From Rhodamnia argentea (Eukaryota > Streptophyta > Magnoliopsida > Myrtales > Myrtaceae): 64,000 bases of DNA. The stretch is taken from assembly GCF_020921035.1 (NCBI RefSeq), contig NC_063155.1, forward strand, positions 7,859,001-7,923,000. The letters run 5' to 3'. Below the pieces are notes generated by a model, which saw only the letters and a list, made by a program, of their open reading frames with translations, was not told where the DNA came from and did not search any database. Below are positions 10,475 through 22,737 of the stretch, piece by piece. A program made the position numbers and the translations under genes. The stretch's first letter is position 1; every line of letters begins with the position of its first letter.

Positions 10475-11900
10475 AGTTCCCGCCAGCTTCAAAAACTTCG
10501 CCAATTCGAAGAAAACGCAGCGGAGGCTGAGGCGGCGACCAAAACATAGGAAAGGCGAAAGCTGTCTCATCATCAGGCAAGACTGTCTGAAATCGCAAAG
10601 AGTCTTGATTGGTTTGGACGATTGCCTTTCGATTTCAAAGCGCGCGCTCTCTCTCTCCCAAGAAATTTCATCATTTCCGTCGAATCCCTCCTTAATCAAG
10701 CTATCGATTGACAGGGTCCGGTCGACATTCCATTCGGAGGAAACCCTTTCAAGGTCTCTCCCTCTCTGTGTGTGAGAATTCGTGGGGAAATGAGTTATGC
10801 GGTGCCGATTTATTGTATCTGCCAGGCGTAGGGATTGAATAAGCGTTGTTACAGGCGTCAACGACGATCTTAGTGCGGATTTCTTTTCGGAATGCGGGGA
10901 ATTTCGTTTGGGAAGATCTTACCGGTTCCTGGGTATTTGTCTGTTCTTGCAATGGGGGTGTATCCTGACGAGTGTATCGTCTTTTGTTAGTTTTAGTGGG
11001 AAAAATGCATTCAGTTCCACACAGGCACGAGTCTAAATCGTACTGCTGCATAAGATAGTATTTTTTTTACTCATTCTGTGAAGTTGGAGATTAATCGGCA
11101 TACTATCTGGGGAATGCTTATGAATGATGCTATATTTTCCTTCAATCACTTATGTGATTGGTGAGTTACAAGTCATGGATGTCATCCACATGCAAAATCA
11201 ATAAAATATAAATGTGTGTGATGGCCATGGCTGTAACCCACGGTCAGAAGGGTGGATGGAGGGAAACATGACCCTTTTTTAATTCACCAGAGTCAGATAT
11301 GGTGATATGGAGAGGTTTTCTCTTTCCATGGACATATGCTTTCTTCACATGAAGTTTTGTGTCTTGAGGCGCTGTCAAATTTTTTGCGTAAAAGGGAAGT
11401 ACATGAAAGTTCAGGTTGGAAATATTGTGGTGAATTTAGAATCTGTGCCCCACGGATGCTTGCTGCATTGTGTTTTTTCTGTATCATAGTGTACGTGGAC
11501 AAGAACCAATTATTATTAGAGGCAGAAGTTTAAGAATTTTAATTGAAGCAAGTGCAGGTTTAAGGTACCTGGTTGAATCAAGTACAGGCTTAAGTTGTCT
11601 TAGTCACTTTAAGTGCCATGGCAGCAGCAGCACACCCATGTAACGTAGAGTGGGAGGTATTTAGGGGAAAGAAACGTCTTTATTGATTGTATCAATGTGG
11701 AGCTAGAAAGCTGAAAGCATCACATAGAGCATTATCAATTCTCATCATTGAGCAATTTTCTTGCTGCTCTGCTACATCCTATAAATTCTATCAAATAGTT
11801 CTTTTGTGAGATCAAAGTTTGAAAATTGCTTGAATCAATTCACTAAATTTTCGTTGCAGGTCCTCATCGGCATTTCAGACATAAAGTGCCACGTGGAACC

Positions 11901-14900
11901 ATGAGCGAGAGTGATAATTCTTTTGATGTTGAGGAACTCCTACAAATCAGCACAAGATGTAGAGAGGTTATTACCGTCCCTTTGGACTTTCAAACTCTTT
12001 TTTAGCTTCTAGGAAAACGTGCTTTTATTTCAGAAAATTTTGAATCAAGATCAATTGCATGCATTTTTAGGTTGTATGTTGTTATTATTTCGCACAAACT
12101 CTTATTTGGCTAAATGCTCGGGAGAGTTGAACTTTAGTTAAAATGATAGTTTTCTAGTAATCAGATAATTGATGGAGTTGATTAGTATGTTAACTACTGA
12201 ATTGATTGTCAATCTCCATGCAGCTTGGAAAAGAAAGGGATATGTTGAGAGAATCACAATTCCAAAGCTTTGAACTAATCAAGGTAGTAGATGGCACCGA
12301 TTTTACCGGTTAAACAATATGATTCTTCTTGGTTAGGCCAAATGTTAAGATAGTTAAACAATTTAAGGTTGTTGTTCTTGCAGAAACTAGAACATCATGT
12401 AAATTCGTTGTCTGATGCTCGTGCAAAAGATGAGAAGTGCATCCAACAGTTGGAAAAGGAACTGATGAACTGCTCTCAAGAGATTGGTATTGATTCTTAC
12501 TGGTCTTTCTAATTGTCATTACTCTGTATGTTGGCACAGTAATGCTATTGTTCGGTAGTGTTTAGTCTGAGTCCTCTATATCATAGCTTATGCTGATTAT
12601 ACACAGTAGCGCTTTCTCTTTCGATGTCCCATTGTCATCGTTATGCTTATCCTTGTGCGCGATGCATGTCCTTTGTTTGTATCCAGTTACCATATGATGT
12701 TTTTCATGCATGTGCCCCGTCTATATTTGGGCACAAGTTAACATCTTCACATACCTTGTCCTAACTGTTTTGTGGTACAGAAATTATTCCTTGAGGTTTG
12801 CTGCTTTTCTTAATGGATGTGATGTGTCAATGGTTTCTTAAACCCTTTACGGCAGGGTTGTTTTGCTGTGAGGTTTTATTTAATGAAAGCAGCCTGGCAC
12901 TAAAGACAGCACTCAAGGGATTCTGTCATGTCTCTGCATGCATATGATTTTGTATCAGTTAGTGATGCTATGTGGAAATCATAAAGAAACTCTCTTCTGT
13001 TGGTTGATGTGCTCTGGGATAGAGATGTGTTGTCACATTATGGCAGCTTAAATTGAATGCTAGTGAAAATCATCACAATAATCTATTTTGCATGCTGAAG
13101 TTAATTGCGCAGTCTTTCAAAGAATAAGTCTGGTTCCATTGCTTGCAAGTTGTTTGTTCCGGGTCCATTCAAGTTGCAGTTGGATTATATATATGCAGTG
13201 AAAGTTCATTTGATCCCTTCAGTATCACGCAACGTGACTGATTTATTTGACCAGTGAACTGTGATCATGACTTGATAATTTTTGTCTCAATCTTAAATAT
13301 TGTTTGTTTCATCTCTTTCCATGAGGTTTGATGAATGAATTATATGATTTGACATAATCACCACAGACTATCTGCAGGATCAGATAGGTATGAGGACTGC
13401 TGAGGTCAACTTTCTTGAGGAGCAGGTGCACATGCTTGAGTTGAAATTAGAGTATATGGAAACCTTAGAAGAGAAGGTTATCATATTGAGTGAAGAACTG
13501 AGGAGATCTGATTCAGTGCGGGAGTTCTTGGTACAGGAACTAGAGACAAAGGAATTGGAACTTAATAGATCCATTTTATGCATTGAGAAACTAGAGGAGT
13601 CTATTTCTTCTGCAGGATTGGAGTCACAGTGTGAGATTGAGAGTATGAAGCTTGATTTAATGGCCTTGGAGGAGAACTTTTTTGAAGCTAAGAAAGGTCA
13701 GGATGAAGCAATACAAGAAAAAGATAGGATAAGCAGGTTGATGGATGAGCTTGAGGTTCAATTGAAGGACGCAATGGGAGTTGTGGATTGTTTAGAAAAG
13801 GAAAATAAAGAACTGAGGGAGAAGCTTGATTTATCTGAAACAAATATGCAGGAGTTCTTTCAAAAGATCGAAGAGTATTTTGAAGAACTGCTGGATGACA
13901 ACGAAAGGTCAAAACTTCATTTGTTCAAGGGAGAAAATGGGTGTAACGTCACCTTTCAGAGGGACATGGGGTATGTGGCGGATCACCACTTCTACACTCT
14001 ATTTTCTGATTTTGCTCTATTTTCTTGTTGAAACCTTCATTTCATCGTTCTGAATCACTTTGATTGGTATTTTGACATATGTAAGCAATAACAAGTTATT
14101 TCGTATGGAAGTAGGGTCTTCCAAAGTTGGTCATCCATGATTTTGTATGTTAATTTGTACTTATTGCCCTTCATTAAACACCTTAAACATCACACTTTGA
14201 TTGCAGCGAGACATTAGTTTATATCATTTGATGTTGACATGCCGCCACATTTAATCATAATTTGTGTCGTTAAGATGGTCATTGGAGTTTGCAGAACCTC
14301 TTGTCATCATCTTACTGAGATGGTTTGGTAACCTGATTGTGTTATATCGTTTACATGTTCTCTCTTGCTTCATGCTTTCATTTGCTGAATAAATGTTTCC
14401 CTGCAACAATTTTTGAAGTTGCAAATGCATAAGTATCAAGAAGTTGCACCAAAAACAAGTTGGCGGTATTGAATACCGCGGTATTTACAAAAAAATTAAA
14501 AGTCAAAAGTAGAAGACTCAAATAGGCTTAATTCTGAAACTTGTTGCAGGGAAACATTTGTTCAACTGCTCTCCAAAATAAATGCTCCAGATGCAGTGAC
14601 AAAAGAAAATATGAAGAAGATGTCTCTCCAGATACATGAATATGAACTTCTCGTGAGGCAGCTTAAGGTATGAGCATTAATGCAGACATAAGTTTTACGC
14701 TGTTGCTGAATTCCTCTCACATAAAATTTATGTGTTGAGAACATCGAGCCACAACTTACGATGCACGAGAAAACATTCAGAGGCAATTGTAGCATATTGT
14801 CATCAATCATCATATCCTTATCACAACCTTTTCCACTCTAAAAGGCGTTTTACCTAATTGTCAATATTGGTTTAGAGAAGTTCTCTTCATTAATTTTTAG

Positions 14901-15241
14901 TTTTCAGGTAGAAACTTGATGTGCCATTTGTTGATAGGAAGAATTGAGGGAGGAAAAGTTGAAGGCAAAGGAAGAGGCAGAGGACATGGCTCAAGAGATG
15001 GCCGAACTAAGGTACCAAATTACTGGTTTACTTGAAGAAGAACGGAAGCGCCGTGCTTGTATCGAACAGGCATCACTACAAAGGATAGCTGAGTTAGAGG
15101 CACAGGTACAGATTTTGGATTTTGTTAATATTTAGTTTCTCTAGCAACTTACATGGAATGAAGAGTTAATTTCGAATTTTCTAGGTTCAAAAAGAACAGA
15201 GAAGATCATCTACTGCCATGAGCATCTCCACCATCCGGTGA
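11901..15241 (+). CDS. Long coiled-coil protein, function unknown
   Basis: Seven coding exons join in phase: 11901-11966, 12224-12283, 12384-12486, 13367-13970, 14550-14667, 14938-15105 and 15185-15241 (stop TGA 15239-15241), giving 391 aa. The exon holding the ATG starts at 11860 after TTGCAG, so an untranslated first exon and a roughly 1.1-kb leader intron precede it. All donors are GT and acceptors AG. The protein starts MSESDNSFDVEELLQIS and is almost entirely heptad-rich alpha-helix: Leu/Glu/Lys-dense from residue about 20 to 375, with a short Ser/Thr tail (SSTAMSISTIR). No catalytic or DNA-binding domain, signal peptide or membrane segment is visible. Similar 'myosin heavy chain-like' proteins of this size exist across dicots without assigned function. 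A scaffold or cytoskeletal role would be a guess. The exon model is well supported. Confidence 0.8.
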
Positions 15242-16127
15242 GCAGTAAATAGAAGACTCTTATCAGGAGTATGGAAGCTAGTACCTTGACGATAATGGTT
15301 GAAAGAAAGGTTTGCCCTCTGAAAGATCCCAAATGATTCTTTACAATGATTTTAGTTCATGACTGTTGTATATGATGCATGCCTCCTCTTTTCTCCTTTC
15401 CAACTCAATTGTCAAGAATGCACATGCTCATCTTTGGCTTGGCCAACTAACTTGCTCAGACCTTGTTTCTAGTCTTTTGTAAATAGTGCATTTGTGTGTA
15501 TTGCGACCAAGCTATGGTACTATAGCGATTGCGTTGTATTGTACTACTGTTAGAAAACCAGTATCTCCAGGACACGTGGTTTAGATTATCTTACGGCTTT
15601 TCCTAAGTTTTAGGGGTCACAATGGGTGCAATTAATCAATTAAAACACAAATGTGGCCTTTGTCAGTGATCCAAATCCATGGAAGACTAGTCAAAGTGAA
15701 ACCCAGGTAGTTAACAATGAAATTGTGGACTTGTGGAAACTGAACACCACAAATAATTGCTATTATCCTTACCAAAAAAAAAAAAAAAATAATAATTGCT
15801 ATTATCACTACTTTTGAAGTTGCCAAGCGTACCTTAGGAATAGCCTGTGTCCTCAAAACCAAGGTCTTTTTTCTGGCTCTTAAAATTCGTTGTGGGATGT
15901 AAGAGGGATAATCTAGAGCACGAACAATCAAGACAGCAAGATCAGACCCAAACTCTAATTTCTTTGATTGAATGAAAATGGATGCTCCCGTCATTTCTGG
16001 TTCATCTGTGAATGTTTGTTGACAATATCAATCATTAAATTATTACTCGTGATTGTTTAATAATAATCTCATAAATATTTTTCTCAGGTAATATATAACG
16101 CAGCCTCTGCAGATCATGAGCGTTCTC
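15242..16127. other. 3' flank of the coiled-coil gene and spacer
   Basis: Likely 3' UTR to about 15550. A 120-codon minus-strand frame at 15632-15994 contains a poly-A-derived run of I and F in its second half. Its first half is open but matches no domain I know, and I do not call it a gene. Confidence 0.4.
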
Positions 16128-16380
16128 TGTGGAGATGAAGAAAGCTCCAACCAGGAGGAACTTGCTGGTAGTCTTGTAATCCCCGACTTTGTGATCTGCA
16201 TCATCGCCTAGTGAATAGGACCATCATGATTCTAGCAAATCTAGATGTCAGATTTACATAATGCAGCGTCAAAGAGTTTGGGTTGAATCATGATGGTCTT
16301 AATCACCGGGTGAATGGTGCGCATGAGAGGTCAGGGTTTACCATAAGGGAACCAACAGGTTCAGGTGTTGCATTTCATTT
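16128..16380. repeat. Long imperfect inverted repeat (candidate MIRNA precursor or foldback relic)
   Basis: GACCATCATGATTC (16219-16232) pairs perfectly with GAATCATGATGGTC (16285-16298) across a 52-nt loop. Pairing continues outward with single mismatches and small gaps: GCATCAT...AGTGAATA (16198-16217) against the complement of 16299-16320, GTAATCCCCGAC (16176-16187) against the complement of GTCAGGGTTTAC, and GAACTTGCTGGT (16158-16169) against the complement of ACCAACAGGTTC. The stem therefore has arms of roughly 100 nt. No mature sequence of a conserved plant miRNA family that I know matches the arms. There is weak likeness to miR167 (TGAA...CATGAT.CTA), too poor to assign. It could also be an old MITE. 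Confidence 0.6.
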
Positions 16381-17219
16381 GCGTGCCTCTACAAGCGCCA
16401 TGTTTTCTCTACTCGTGCAAAATGTTTATAAGCCTTTGAGATTGCCATGAGTGGACAATGCTTTGACTAGTCTTCAATTCCAAGGTATTCTTTTGGATGG
16501 TTTCTTTTTGCCAGAGATAGAAATTAAAGCTCTTTAGCCCTGCAGGTTGCTTAAAATGGACATTGTGGCAACTACTCCAATTGATGGTAACCTAACTTAG
16601 ATAATCTACACCTTCACTATCAATAAGTTTTCTGGGCAAAGTAGGTGACATTCTTTTGGAGCAAGTTGATCTGAAAAACTGCTGAGGACCAGATAAAATA
16701 TGTGTAATGGAAAGACGCAAGCACAGGTTTGATCTTATAGAAATCCAAACGATTAGTTGTGGCTCCTACAGATTAAAAATCTTAAGTGATTTAGATCAAG
16801 AAATAGGATGAACTCAATGATAATCTAGAATAACTTGGTGGTCGAGATGCTTCAAGATTCCTCCCACAATGAGCACAGAGATAGCACTGGCCATTCTCCT
16901 CTTTTAATTCACCTTTGATGGACAGAGACTGATTTAGTGTGTTAGATGTTCTTACACTTTTGACCATTTCATTCGAGATATCCTCTTAGTTTATCCAATT
17001 GGTGCAACGTAAGAATAGGAAGTCTCAACCGTATGGACATTTTCAAATTCGGATGTTGGTTTGCCTTTTCTTTATTATTGCTTAGTAGGTTCATGGGTGG
17101 ATTGCCTTACAACTAAACACTGGTCCCTTCAACATCATGAAACGCTTCAACTCTTCTTCTAAACTTTCTGGAACAGATATCTAAATGTTTTCTGCTTATT
17201 TACTCGGTCCATGGGATAA
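16381..17219. other. Spacer without recognisable features
   Basis: AT-rich sequence with no frame over 60 codons and no repeat structure that I can see. Confidence 0.5.
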
Positions 17220-17547
17220 TTGTCCAAAAAGTCATAGATTTATTATACGGGAGTCAATTCAGTCCTAAACTTTTTTAATTGTATTAATTTAGTCCTAAAT
17301 TTTTTTGATGATTTGTCAATTTAGTCTTAAACCTTTTGATAATTTGTCAATGTAGTTCTTACAGTCAAATATCCAAATAATACGATTGGGATTAAATTGG
17401 AAAATTTTTAAAAGTTTTGGAATTAAATTGACACAAATTTAGGATTAAATTGAAAAATCGTCAAAATGTTTAGGATTAAAGTAGCACAATTGAAAGGTTT
17501 AGGATTGAATTGGTCTTTATGTCATAGGTTTCTCCCTTTTTGGACAA
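17220..17547. mobile_element. Foldback MITE, about 328 bp
   Basis: The ends are perfect 12-bp inverted repeats (TTGTCCAAAAAG at 17220; its complement ends at 17547). The interior phrases 'TCAATTCAGTCCTAAAC' and 'AATTTAGTCCTAAA' on the left return inverted on the right as 'TTAGGATTAAATTG'. It has no coding capacity. Flanking bases show no matching target duplication. Confidence 0.7.
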
Positions 17548-18579
17548 GCACTACGAGGTCTTTGTGAACTTGGTACCGTAAGTCATTAGATCAAGTGAGT
17601 CCTAAATAAAGCTCATGGTTCGCGGACGAAACGCTCAATCAAAGAGCATTAGTGTCCGCAAAGGAACTTACGACCCCTGGTTTGAGTTTTCAAGTTGATA
17701 TGAAGCTCTACGTTCTCGCACTCGTGAGTTTTTGTTTTTTCGTGTTCGCAACCTTGAATTCACATCGATCAACACGTGTATTATCGAAATGGGAGCTTAT
17801 AGAGCTCAAATTGCAATTTGAAATGCACTTTTGGTCATATATTGGGATGGCGCCTAAGAATAAATACAAATTAAATAAAAAAAGAAAAAGCTTCAATGGC
17901 GAAAACGTCAACGACAAGAATTGGTTATTATTATATGTATTCAAAGGTTGATTACTGCAAAAATGATTTGGCAGTAACATTGTTTCTAAAGAACTATAAC
18001 AAAAGGAAACGGTGTCCTTATTTTATAAAAAGACATGATTTATCCAACTCGAAGATGATCTTTTTAAATATACCTTGTTAGTCGATCATTGTTTGCATTT
18101 ATTCACCATGAGGCATGAGCATCCTTTTTTTCTAAGTTTACCTTATTATTAAAGTCTTTCTTTTTTCATTTTATGTAATTGTGTTTCTTTTTCTTACATT
18201 TAACTTATTAGTTCTATTAATATATTCATCAAACTTCATTTTTTTTACTTTCGTATTCCACTTAGTATTAAGTTTTTTTTTTTAAACAAATTGCTTTCCT
18301 CCATTTTTTATCTTCTTTCATTTTTTACAGATATAATGGTTCGGAAAAAAAGGACATGAAATTACATTTTTTTAATCTTTAAAAATCACGTAATCACACA
18401 TAATAACGGAAAATATGACAGGAAAATGTAACGGATGATTAATAATTGTGGCAAAATGTTAAGTTTTATTTTTTTCAGTCAAATCAAAATGTTAAGTTGA
18501 AGGGAGCAAATGTATGACAATTAAAAGTTTGGGAAAAGTTCACCAGAAATTCTAAATGCAATTAAGTCTTAAAACCTAT

Positions 18580-18710
18580 AACACCCGTGTCCCACATCGC
18601 TTAGGGAGTGAGGTCTTGGATGGTTTATATGGCTAGACCCTCCTTAGACTTGCAAGACGCGTTTTTCTGAGGGTTGTGTGGGCAGCCCTCGAAGAAACAA
18701 AACCGTAACA
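18580..18710. repeat. Dispersed-repeat-like block (GTCCCACATCG motif)
   Basis: The block begins near CCGTGTCCCACATCGCTTAG and contains GAGTGAGGTCTTGG and TGTGTGGGCAGCCC. I have seen similar GTCCCACATCG...GAGTGAGG blocks repeatedly in unrelated dicot intergenic DNA, which suggests a small retroelement LTR (TRIM-like). Ends are not defined here and the class is uncertain. Confidence 0.3.
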
Positions 18711-18793
18711 AAAATGCTCTTGAGGTTAGGCCATTGGTTATTATTATATGTATTTCATTGCACCATTGACGAAAATGCTCTTGAGGTTAGGCC
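18711..18793. repeat. 22-bp direct repeat, 61-bp period
   Basis: AAAATGCTCTTGAGGTTAGG (+CC) occurs at 18711-18732 and again at 18772-18793. Confidence 0.85.
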
Positions 18794-18940
18794 TTTTTTT
18801 TAGGCTCTATGGCCACTTCAAGCTCTTATTTGATACATATTATGCCAGTTTAGACCCTTTTTTTGAAATATGGATCATTTTGAGCTTTTATTTGAGAAAA
18901 TGAGGACACTTTGTATTCTTATTTAAAATTTTTTTTTTTT

Positions 18941-18941
<1 letters not shown>

Positions 18942-18982
<41 letters not shown>
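18942..18982. repeat. (TAA)n microsatellite
   Basis: About 13 units of TAA after a poly-T run. Confidence 0.9.
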
Positions 18983-18983
<1 letters not shown>

Positions 18984-19525
18984 GCCATGTAAGATAAAGA
19001 AATTAATTTAAAAATGTCACGTGAGCTTTTTTTTTTTTTTTTATAGAGAAATTGACGCGTTAACGGAAAGACAATTGCACTAATTTAATTAGTTTTAAAA
19101 CTTAATTGTTGCGGGAACCTAGCTCTCTAAGTTTTGAAACAAACACGTGCGAGAGTTCGGGGAAGTTTTGGTGAGAGAGAGAGAAAGAGAGAAGAGGTCC
19201 AAGTAAGAGCCGTCAAAGAACAGGCATCGGCTTAAAGTCTCGGACTTTGATCTGTTCAAAGGAACGCCAGGAAAAACTCAACCACGCGGGACGAGATTCT
19301 CCTTTTAAATTTCGCGTTTCTGCTGCGTTTGACGACAGATGACAGTGAAGCCACCACCACCCGGAAGATAGAATTTTTTTTTTTTTTCCTCTCTAACCAT
19401 TTGAAAGCCTGCAACTTTCGTCCTCCTTTGAACTTTCAACGCTCTCTCGAACGCCATTTATGCGCGTTCCCTCCTAGCATTTTCCACAGGCCACGCCTTA
19501 AGTAATCCTCTCTCCATCCTCTCTT

Positions 19526-19533
19526 TGACGTCA
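19526..19533. promoter_or_regulatory. TGACGTCA palindrome in the SNAP33-like 5' region
   Basis: A perfect 8-bp CRE/TGA-type bZIP site about 1.2 kb before the start codon, probably in or next to the untranslated first exon. SNAP33 is known in Arabidopsis as a pathogen- and salicylate-responsive SNARE, and TGA bZIPs mediate salicylate responses. The functional link is inference. Confidence 0.35.
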
Positions 19534-20734
19534 AGTTCGTCATTTTGTAGAATCTTGGAGGAAGGTCGTAGTTCATCGCCGTGACTCTGCGTTCTTGCAA
19601 GATTTTCAGGTATACCCAGTTTCTGTTTCTTTCGTAAATGTTCGTTTTCTGCGAATGCCATCAATCTGGGTGAGCTTTGAATGGGTCGCCGGGTTCCGGT
19701 TCTTGTCTCCGTCGTTGGAACTGCAAGTTTGCTGATCACTGTTCTTTCTGTTGAATGAAGCATGGTAGAATCTGAGTTCGGTTTGTTGATATGTTACTGG
19801 GTCGTGGATTTTGTTGTCTTAATTTTGTTTGTGTTGATGGGTCGTTGTCTTGATTCAAAGTTTGGTGATTTGAAAAGGACCCTGCAATCCAATACCACTG
19901 CTAATCAGTAGTGTAGCTTTTAAGATCTGAAAGCTTCAGTCGACCAAGTTCTTTGACCTCAGTCTTTGGCAGATAGATGAGCTTTTGCGCTCCACTTCAG
20001 TTTCTGGTAATTAGAGGATTCGAAACCGGACTTTCTTCTTTCTTTCTTTTCCCAATAATTAGAGAAGGTTAACCAAGGCCATATTAGTTTTAAAAGTTTT
20101 GCGTGCAATAGTATACATATAGATTTCTTTACGTGTTTCTTTTCAAATCTCTCGAAATTTCCTGTTAGCGATGTCAGGATATTTACTTGATTTTGCATGT
20201 TTCTCAGGAACGTGGATATATCTCCTTTGATAGTGCATATGATTGATTGATAGATTACATTAGGTGTTATGTTTTTATTATCTTACATAGTTATCCAATG
20301 AAGCTTATAAATAAAGCTCATGTACTATCTATTGGTATATCGAAATATAGATAAAATTCCGCACTTCTCTCTTCTACATCATTATTACTGTTAATTTTTC
20401 CCATGGCCTTTTGTCAAAAGGAACTGGATAAACCTTCAGATGATCTTCATGATCATGTTGCTTTAGGTTCACAGTGATTGTTAAATTTTCTTGAGGTGGC
20501 CTATGGGGGTCGCGGGGGGGTTTCATCATGTTGACTTTTGCAAGTTAGGTTGTCCTATTGTTTTTTGGAGCCATGTCTTTATCTGTGTCCTTTGGTTATG
20601 TGTTATGTCTTTTGTTTCCTTCAGGCTGACTTTTTTTCTTTTTCCCGTCACAGGTTCACTGCGAGCTTTGCTTTGGTTTCTGTTTCTGTGGTTCATTACT
20701 GCGTGAAAGTCGTTCACTTGTACAATAGAACAAA

Positions 20735-22737
20735 ATGTTTGGTTCAAAGAAGTCTCCATTGAAACTGGCCAAGCATAGCTCTGTTGATAATGGACATCCT
20801 GTTACTTCAGGATCCAATCCTTTTGGTTCTGATGATGAGGTAGACAATAAGCATAATCTTAAAACCTCAAGAAGGACATCATCCGAGCCTACATTAGGTC
20901 CACCAGAACCAAGCGTTAACTCCTACAATGATCACTCTCAAAAAGGAACATCTTCTTCCTCATATTCAAGTTCACTAACCTATGCCACAAGAAATAGGTA
21001 TAAGAATAATTTCCAAGATTCTGGGGGCTTGGAGAACCAATCAGTGCAAGAACTTGAAGGCTATGCAGTGTACAAGGCTGAGGAGACTACAAAGAGTGTT
21101 AATGGCTGCCTGAAGATTGCAGAGGACATGAGGGAGGATGCGACGAAGACCCTGGTCATGTTGCATCAGCAGGGTGAGCAGATCACCAGGAGCCATGCCA
21201 TTGCTGTTGATATAGATCACAATCTTAGCCGGGTAAGGCTCACTTTATAAGATAAATAGATCGTACACCAGTTGATGTTAGAAAGGCTCTTGCAAACTAA
21301 AACAAGTAAGGCTCTCGATAGTTCATACTCCAAGTCCAGCATAGAAATCATTTGTTCAATGCCTGTAAATGCTCTGTAGTTTCTTGCATTTTCCATTTGA
21401 ATATTAAGATGGTGAAGCCCCGTAACGATAAATGCCCGTTATGCTCATTCTAGGGCGAGAAGCTTCTGGGAAGCCTTGGAGGCATGTTTAAAAAGACTTG
21501 GAAACCAAAGACAAACCGTCGAGTTACTGGCCCTCTAATTACAAGAGGTTTCTCTCTCATGCCCTGTTCAAGTTTAGTTTTCAGTGCCTGTGGTTCCTGG
21601 CTGTGAATGTCATTGTGCTGCTTATCTATCCTTATTTTCATTCTGCAATTTGGTTCGAGACCCTCTTGACTCAAGACTGAAAGACCATGTGTCTGGTATG
21701 CGTAATTGCTTTGATTTGGCAGATGCTGTCCCGACGAAGGGTGATCACTTGGAACAGAGGGAGAAGTTGGGTTTGACTTCAGTGACTAAGCAACAATCTA
21801 ACAAGCGAACGCCACTGCACGAGCCAACAGATGCACTGCAAAAAGTTGAGGTTAGTATTTGGCTGGTTGTTTCTTGTGATTACTGATTGGGCAAATATCA
21901 AGTTGGTCATTTCAAACAAGAGGAAGTGTGAGGTCCCTTGGGTTTCTTGGAGAATATGACTCGTCGATCATGTTCAAAATCTCACATCTATCCGGTCTTC
22001 ACAATAACTAGTCTGCAACTGCAATGATTCTGGAACAGGTCGAAAAGTCGAAGCAAGATGATGCTCTCTCAGAAATTAGCAACATTTTGGGGGATATGAA
22101 GGACATGGCTGTTGATATGGGAACTGAAATTCAGAGGTCAGTGTTGTCGATCTTTCATCGATCTTTTGGATGCAACTCTATGTCATACTCTCTCTCTCTC
22201 TCTCTCAATGCATTACCGGTTTTTGTCCTACATAATGTGTTATTAACGAGTATTCTCAAGTTACATTATGTTAAATATGTCGGAAATCAGATTGCGCTTT
22301 TCATGCGCAGAGTTTCAGTGTTTCTGAATGAGCGTATGTACTAATTTTTATCAACCTTGAGCATATGTGTCGAGAGTACTATTTTATGAGACCCTCGTGC
22401 ATACATTTTGCAGCTTTATTTCTCTTGTGATCGCATCAATAGTTATCTCTGAAATCATCCTCGCTAAATGAGCCTATGAAAAAGCTCTACGTTTGATCTA
22501 AATCAAAATGGAGTACGGACAGTGCTGTTTTCCCTCTTTCTACTGATAAATGCTGTACGGTACTACAGCAATCTGTTCTTTCATCTCTGTTTGGCCACTC
22601 TACTAATTCTTTTCATAATGTTACACACATGTTGCAGGCAAAACAAAGCTCTGGATCATTTCGACAAGGATGCGGAGGAGCTTGTTTTTCGGACTGAACA
22701 AGCAAATCAGCGCGGACGCCATTTGCTTAAGAAGTAG
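20735..22737 (+). CDS. SNAP33: SNAP25-type Qb+Qc SNARE (SNAP33 class)
   Basis: Five coding exons join in phase: 20735-21232, 21454-21547, 21723-21850, 22039-22136 and 22638-22737, giving 305 aa (Arabidopsis SNAP33 is about 300). The exon with the ATG begins at 20654 after CACAG, so a leader intron lies upstream. The protein begins MFGSKKSPLK, then a Ser-rich, probably disordered stretch to residue about 100. A Qb SNARE helix spans about 105-180 (ELEGYAVYKAEET, LHQQGEQITRSH, GEKLLGSLGG). A linker includes KKTWKPK. A Qc helix spans about 247-305 (LSEISNILGDM, GTEIQRQNKALDHF). No transmembrane segment or palmitoylation-type Cys cluster is seen, as in plant SNAP25 proteins. The family acts as a t-SNARE at the plasma membrane and cell plate with syntaxins such as SYP111/SYP121 and VAMP721/722. 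Q274 fits the Qc zero layer; the Qb equivalent appears to be D159. Confidence 0.93.
22160..22206. repeat. CT-rich tract in SNAP33-like intron 4
   Basis: A short CT dinucleotide run (22190-22206) in the intron between 22137 and 22637. Confidence 0.7.

Larger units (their letters stand above)
17548..19190. other. AT-rich spacer before the SNAP33-like gene
   Basis: The stretch holds short repeats listed separately and poly-T tracts. A 22-base phrase (starting ATTGGTTATTATTATATG) occurs at both 17920 and 18733, suggesting local copying. I see no gene. Confidence 0.5.

Noticed and set aside
10323..10861. Several frames over 90 codons on both strands near the coiled-coil gene promoter
   Set aside because: They overlap the site II cluster and the untranslated first exon; none has a domain or connects by splicing.
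15632..15994. 120-codon minus-strand frame
   Set aside because: It runs through an A-rich tract giving artificial I/F repeats; the remaining part matches nothing known.
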